Part shown: positions 60,818-64,000 of the stretch, in pieces | Layout: every line of letters starts with the position of its first letter | How positions within the stretch are numbered: position 1 is the first letter of the stretch | NCBI GenBank assembly: GCA_035649895.1 | Contig: DASRIS010000131.1 | Span: 8,105 to 72,104, forward strand | Reading direction: 5' to 3' | DNA length: 64,000 bases | DNA from: DASSUC01 sp035649895 | GTDB lineage: Bacteria; Actinomycetota; Actinomycetes; Mycobacteriales; Micromonosporaceae | Made by a program: the position numbers and the translations under genes | Notes under the pieces: generated by a model | Seen by the model: the letters and a program-made list of their open reading frames with translations, nothing else | The model's database searches: none | What the model was told of the DNA's origin: nothing

Positions 60818-61746
60818 TCGTGGTCGTTGCCGCCAACCCGGCACTCGACTTGACGTACACGGTCGACGCGCTGAGGCCCGGTGCGAGCCACCGGGTCCGC
60901 GCGGTCACGCAGCGCGGCGGTGGCAAAGGCGTCAACGTCGCGCGCGTGCTCTCGCAGCTCGGTCACTCCACAGTGGTCATCGGCCTCGCCGGTGGCGTGG
61001 CAGGGCACCAGCTGCGCGCCGACCTCGACGCCGCGCACCTGCGCCACCGTCTCGTCCCGGTGCCGGGCGAGACCCGGCGCACCGTCACGGTGGTCGCCGG
61101 CGGCGACGCCACCGTGTTCAACGAACCAGGGCCGGTCGTGGATGAGGTCGCGTGGGCCGCCCTGGTCGAGGGTGCCGCCCGTGCCCTCGGCGATGGCGCG
61201 ACCGGGCTGGTGTGCTCGGGCAGCCTCCCGCCCGGCGCTCCCGCGGATGGTTACGCCGCTCTGGTGCGGCTCGCCCGTGACCGGCGCATCCCGGTGGTGG
61301 TCGACGCCGAGGGCGTACCGCTGCTCGCCGCCGCCACTGCAGGCGCTGACCTGGCCAAGCCCAACGCCGCCGAGCTGGCGGCGACAACCGGGGTGACGAG
61401 CCACCTCCAGGCGGCGCGGGTGCTCCGCGAGGCCGGCGCCGGCGCGGTCGCCGTCTCGCTGGGCGCGGACGGCATGCTCGCCGTCACCGGGCAGGGAACC
61501 TGGCATGCCTGCACACCGCACCGGCTGGCTGGTAACCCCACCGGCGCCGGCGACGCCGCTGCCGCCGCTTTCGCCGTAGGGATGGCCGGTGGGCAGGCCT
61601 GGGCTGGCATGCTGCGGCACGCCGTCGCGCTGTCCGCCGCTGCCGTTCTCGCCCCCGTTGCCGGGTCCGTGGATGTCGCTGCCTACCACAGGCTCCTGCC
61701 GGATGTACACGTGGAGGAGACCGATGCCGCTCGTCTCGACCGCTGA
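60814..61746 (+). CDS. PfkB-family 1-phosphofructokinase/tagatose-6-phosphate kinase
   Basis: A 310-residue PfkB kinase of the FruK/LacC group. It has NPALDLTYTVD near the start, the sugar-binding RGGGKGVNVARVLSQLG, and the anion-hole motif GNPTGAGDAAAAAF with catalytic Asp247. ATG 60814 overlaps the ROK stop by 4 bp. In combination with a class II aldolase immediately downstream, it should make a ketohexose bisphosphate (tagatose-1,6- or fructose-1,6-bisphosphate). Confidence 0.9.
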   Translation: MIVVVAANPALDLTYTVDALRPGASHRVRAVTQRGGGKGVNVARVLSQLGHSTVVIGLAGGVAGHQLRADLDAAHLRHRLVPVPGETRRTVTVVAGGDATVFNEPGPVVDEVAWAALVEGAARALGDGATGLVCSGSLPPGAPADGYAALVRLARDRRIPVVVDAEGVPLLAAATAGADLAKPNAAELAATTGVTSHLQAARVLREAGAGAVAVSLGADGMLAVTGQGTWHACTPHRLAGNPTGAGDAAAAAFAVGMAGGQAWAGMLRHAVALSAAAVLAPVAGSVDVAAYHRLLPDVHVEETDAARLDR

Positions 61747-62560
61747 CGTCGTGGCCCGTGCGCGCGCCCGGGGGCAGGGTGTGGCGGCGTTCAACGTCAT
61801 CCAGCTGGAGCACGCCGAGGCGTTTGTCGAGGCCGCGCAGCTGGCCGGTACGCCGGTCGTGCTTCAGATCAGCGCGAACACCGTCAGGTACCACGGTGCG
61901 CTGAGGCCCTTGGCGCTCGCGACGCTCGCCGTCGCCGAGGCGGCTGCCGTGCCGGTGGCCGTACACCTTGATCATGCTGAGTCGGCCGAGCTGGTGGAGC
62001 AGGCCGTCGCGCTGGGGCTCCGGTCGGTCATGTTCGACGCGTCGAAGCTGGGCTACGCGGCAAACGTCGCGGCCACCGGTCGCATCGTCCGGCGCTGCCA
62101 CGAGCACGGCGTCTGGGTGGAGGCGGAGCTGGGCGAGATCGGCGGCAAGGACGGCGTGCACGCGCCCGGCGTGCGCACCGACCCGGGCGAGGCGCGGGCG
62201 TTCGTCCAGGCCACTGGTGTCGATGCGTTGGCTGTCGCGGTGGGGACCTCGCACGCCATGCTCACCCGCGACGCGGCGCTGGACTTCGGCCTGATCGCCC
62301 GGCTCCGGGCGGCGGTGCCCGTGCCGCTCGTCCTGCACGGCTCCAGCGGCGTCGCAGCCGCGGACCTCGCCCGGGCGGTCCGAGCTGGCATGACGAAGAT
62401 CAATGTCGCGACCCGGCTGAACCAGGCCTTCACCCAGGCGGTGCGCCTGGCGCTGGCCGACGACGATGTCGTAGACCCGCGCCGGTACGCCGGTCCGGCG
62501 CGCGAGGCGATGGCCGCGGAAGCGCGCCGTCTGTGCGATGTGCTGCGGTTGGCCTCCTGA
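61724..62560 (+). CDS. Class II ketose-bisphosphate aldolase (GatY/KbaY-like)
   Basis: A 278-residue zinc-dependent aldolase. Visible are GVAAFNVIQLEHAEAFVEAA, the catalytic Asp and Zn-binding His in VHLDHAES (Asp83, His84), AELGEIGGKDGV, VGTSHA, VLHGSSG and MTKINVATRLNQAF. The length and sequence resemble GatY/KbaY tagatose-1,6-bisphosphate aldolases more than FbaA (about 340-360 residues). ATG 61724 has GGAGGAG upstream and overlaps the kinase by 23 bp. It would yield glyceraldehyde-3-phosphate and dihydroxyacetone phosphate, ending the pathway of the operon. Confidence 0.9.
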   Translation: MPLVSTADVVARARARGQGVAAFNVIQLEHAEAFVEAAQLAGTPVVLQISANTVRYHGALRPLALATLAVAEAAAVPVAVHLDHAESAELVEQAVALGLRSVMFDASKLGYAANVAATGRIVRRCHEHGVWVEAELGEIGGKDGVHAPGVRTDPGEARAFVQATGVDALAVAVGTSHAMLTRDAALDFGLIARLRAAVPVPLVLHGSSGVAAADLARAVRAGMTKINVATRLNQAFTQAVRLALADDDVVDPRRYAGPAREAMAAEARRLCDVLRLAS

Positions 62561-62605
62561 GCCCGGCGGGTACCGCTGCAGGTGGCCATCCGGCCACGGT
62601 CTGCC

Positions 62606-62628
62606 CGATGGTCAGGTTCTGACCATCG
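62606..62628. terminator. Terminator hairpin overlapping the propeller stop codon
   Basis: Perfect 10-bp arms CGATGGTCAG/CTGACCATCG (62606-62615, 62619-62628) with a 3-nt loop lie between the convergent aldolase and propeller genes; the propeller stop (62612-62614) is inside it. Confidence 0.65.
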
Positions 62629-63732
62629 TGAACGTCCGCTCCTCGTACGCGTCCGGGCCGAACCGGGTCCCGACCGCCCAGAACGTGCTCGGCCCTACCG
62701 CGGCCGCGCCGGTGAGCTTCCCGTACGGAGCCGCCTCGCGCGCCCAGGACGAGCCGTCCCAGTGCAGGACGATCGAGGCATAGCCGTTGCCGATGGCGCC
62801 GACCGCAACGATGTTCGACGGGGACAGCGCGACGATGTCGGTGAGCCGACCGTCGTTGATGGTCGGTGTGGCGACGCGACGCCACGATGCGCCGTCGAAC
62901 TGCGCCACGTACGGCTGGTAGCCCGATCCGCTGGTATAGGTCTGCCCGGCTACCCACACGTTGCTGGGTGTCAGCGCGTCGACCGCGTACAGCTGCGTGC
63001 TTCCCGTGCTCGGCGGCGGCACCGACTGCCAGCTGGTGCCGTTCCAGTGCAGCGCGATCGGCGCGATGGGCCCGGTGTGATGTCGTTGCTGGCCCAGCCG
63101 ACCGCCCAGGCGTCGCTCGGCCCGGTGGTGTCGACCCCTTCGAGGAAGTCGGTCACCAGCACCCTCGGCGCGGGGGAGACCTGCCAGGTGCCGCCGGTGC
63201 GCTGGAGGATCAGCGCGTCGCGGTTGTACGACGAGCCCGGCTCGATGTACGAGCCGACCGCCCATACCGTGCCCCCGGCCGCCGCGACGCCGGAGAGGTA
63301 GTTCTTGCCGGACGGGTTGCCGTTGGGTGTGGGCTCCGGTGTCCACATGGACCCGTTCCAGCGGGCGACCAGCGTGTCGGAGCGGTTGAGCTGCGGGGAG
63401 GAGTCGCCCGCCGCCCAGGCCTCGTCGCTGGAGACCGCATCGATGTCGAGGAGGCCGTCGTTGCCGGGGAAGCCGGAGCGCGGGGCCGGCTGCCAGGCCG
63501 TTCCGTCGTGCCTGAGCACTATGCTGCGGCCGCCTCCGCTGCGGGCATACAGTCGCCCGACCGCCCAGACGTGACCTGCGTCCGAGGCGTCCGCGCCGTA
63601 GAGGTAGTTGTTTCCGGGCTCGTTGGGGCTCGGCACCGTGGTCCAGACGCCTTGTGCGTGGGCGGGACTGCTGGTGAGCAGCAGTGCACCGGTAGTCATG
63701 AGAATGGCCGCCATCCGTGTCGATGTCGTCAT
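62612..63732 (-). CDS. Secreted WD/kelch-like propeller protein, interrupted by a frameshift
   Basis: Two overlapping frames encode one product of about 370 residues. The 5' part, from ATG 63732, has a signal peptide (MAAILMTTGALLLTSSPAHA) and repeats such as SDAGHVWAVGRLYARSGG, SSDEAWAAGDSS and AGGTVWAVGSY. It loses homology after WASNDITPGP. The other frame resumes IAPIALHWNGTSW and carries further blades (PSNVWVAGQTY, FWAVGTRF) to the stop at 62612. One missing base in the GGGCCC run near 63077 explains the break. Each blade has an Asp/Ala-x-Trp-Ala-Val-Gly strand. Extracellular; function unknown. Confidence 0.78.
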
Positions 63733-63850
63733 GGCGACGGTCCTACCCCCTGCATAAGAGAACTAACGCGACCACCGTCCTGAATGCGGAGGAAATAACT
63801 ATAACCCGGTCACATCAGGCTCAGCTGTGGTTCTTTTGCTGTCAAACTTT

Positions 63851-63901
63851 GCGATCGAGAAGACTTAGGCAGGAATAGCGTGCACAAGTCTTCTTGATCG
63901 C
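63851..63901. repeat. Palindromic intergenic repeat, copy 2
   Basis: Sixteen-base arms (63851-63866, 63886-63901) with one mismatch and a 19-nt loop. The reverse complement contains TTGTGCACGCTATTCCTGCC and aligns with the element at 6610-6658 over its whole length, including the loop. It lies upstream of the propeller gene in the last 268 bp of the window. Confidence 0.75.
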
Positions 63902-63950
63902 GAACCAACCCAGGTCTGGGCTTCGGAAGGTGGTGCATAGCCTTCGCCGG

Positions 63951-63999
63951 CTGGCGGGGGGCGGGGGGCGGGGGGCGGAGGGCGGGGGGCGGGGGGGCA
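63951..63999. repeat. G-rich tandem tract at window end
   Basis: Runs of five to seven G separated by C or CGGA form a short tandem array with a 7-8-bp period. It may continue beyond the window. It has strong G-quadruplex potential on the plus strand. Confidence 0.6.
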
Positions 64000-64000
64000 G

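Noticed and set aside
58894..61800. A 968-codon open frame on the minus strand opposite the sugar operon
   Set aside because: It is antisense to four genes with clear family motifs, and its translation is low-complexity Arg/Ala/Ser; long antisense frames are normal in DNA with this GC bias.

Overview
The window is very GC-rich with strong third-position G/C bias, many GTG starts and densely packed genes that often overlap by 4 bp. The block lipA - DUF4191 - RDD protein - glnA - glnE - glnA2 - panB follows the order known from Mycobacterium (Rv2218 to Rv2225), so this is an actinobacterial chromosome. The mix of gene families and an intergenic palindromic repeat make me favour Micromonosporaceae, but that is inference. 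I saw no rRNA, tRNA, CRISPR array, insertion sequence or replication origin.

1-6518: a stress or dormancy-like module on the plus strand: a DevS-type sensor kinase (cut by the window edge), a tandem universal stress protein coupled to an Acg-like nitroreductase, an MMPL transporter and a Crp/Fnr-type regulator.

6974-18050: a biosynthetic locus of unknown product. Seven minus-strand genes, all translationally coupled, encode an acyl-AMP ligase, an acyl-CoA dehydrogenase, two extended SDR proteins (one like a thioester reductase), a swivelling-histidine PEP-synthase-like enzyme, a free acyl carrier protein and the matching ATP-grasp domain. Divergently, across a palindrome, lie a methyltransferase, a UbiA prenyltransferase and a small membrane protein. 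The logic suggests that a fatty acid is activated, loaded on the ACP, desaturated, reductively processed and then joined to a partner by a split ATP-dependent dikinase-type condensing pair. This is the best candidate for an undescribed system.

18076-37481: mostly housekeeping and accessory genes: SCO6745-family protein, Tex, a DinB-family protein, a secreted SGNH hydrolase with a frameshift, a decayed partial duplicate of the DinB locus, ArfB, an MFS exporter, a histone H1-like Lys/Ala protein, an RNB ribonuclease, a VOC protein, an F420-type reductase, a metal-receptor-like protein, a secreted Asp-box propeller protein, PanB and NAD synthetase.

37704-38287: a ribbon-helix-helix/MazF toxin-antitoxin pair with phased operator repeats.

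38465-53112: nitrogen-assimilation core (glnA2, glnE, glnA, the last two joined in one regulatory circuit by an adenylylation tyrosine) with GlnR-like boxes before both synthetase genes, plus cell-wall enzymes and lipA.

53210-58723: a membrane-anchored protein, an archaeal-type aspartyl-tRNA synthetase, and a three-gene minus-strand operon (DUF262, DUF3696-type ATPase, unknown third protein) that looks like an anti-phage system.

58987-62560: a four-gene amino-sugar or ketohexose operon (SIS isomerase, ROK kinase, PfkB kinase, class II aldolase). 62612-63732 is a frameshifted secreted propeller gene, followed by a second copy of the palindromic repeat seen at 6610 and a G-rich tract at the window end.
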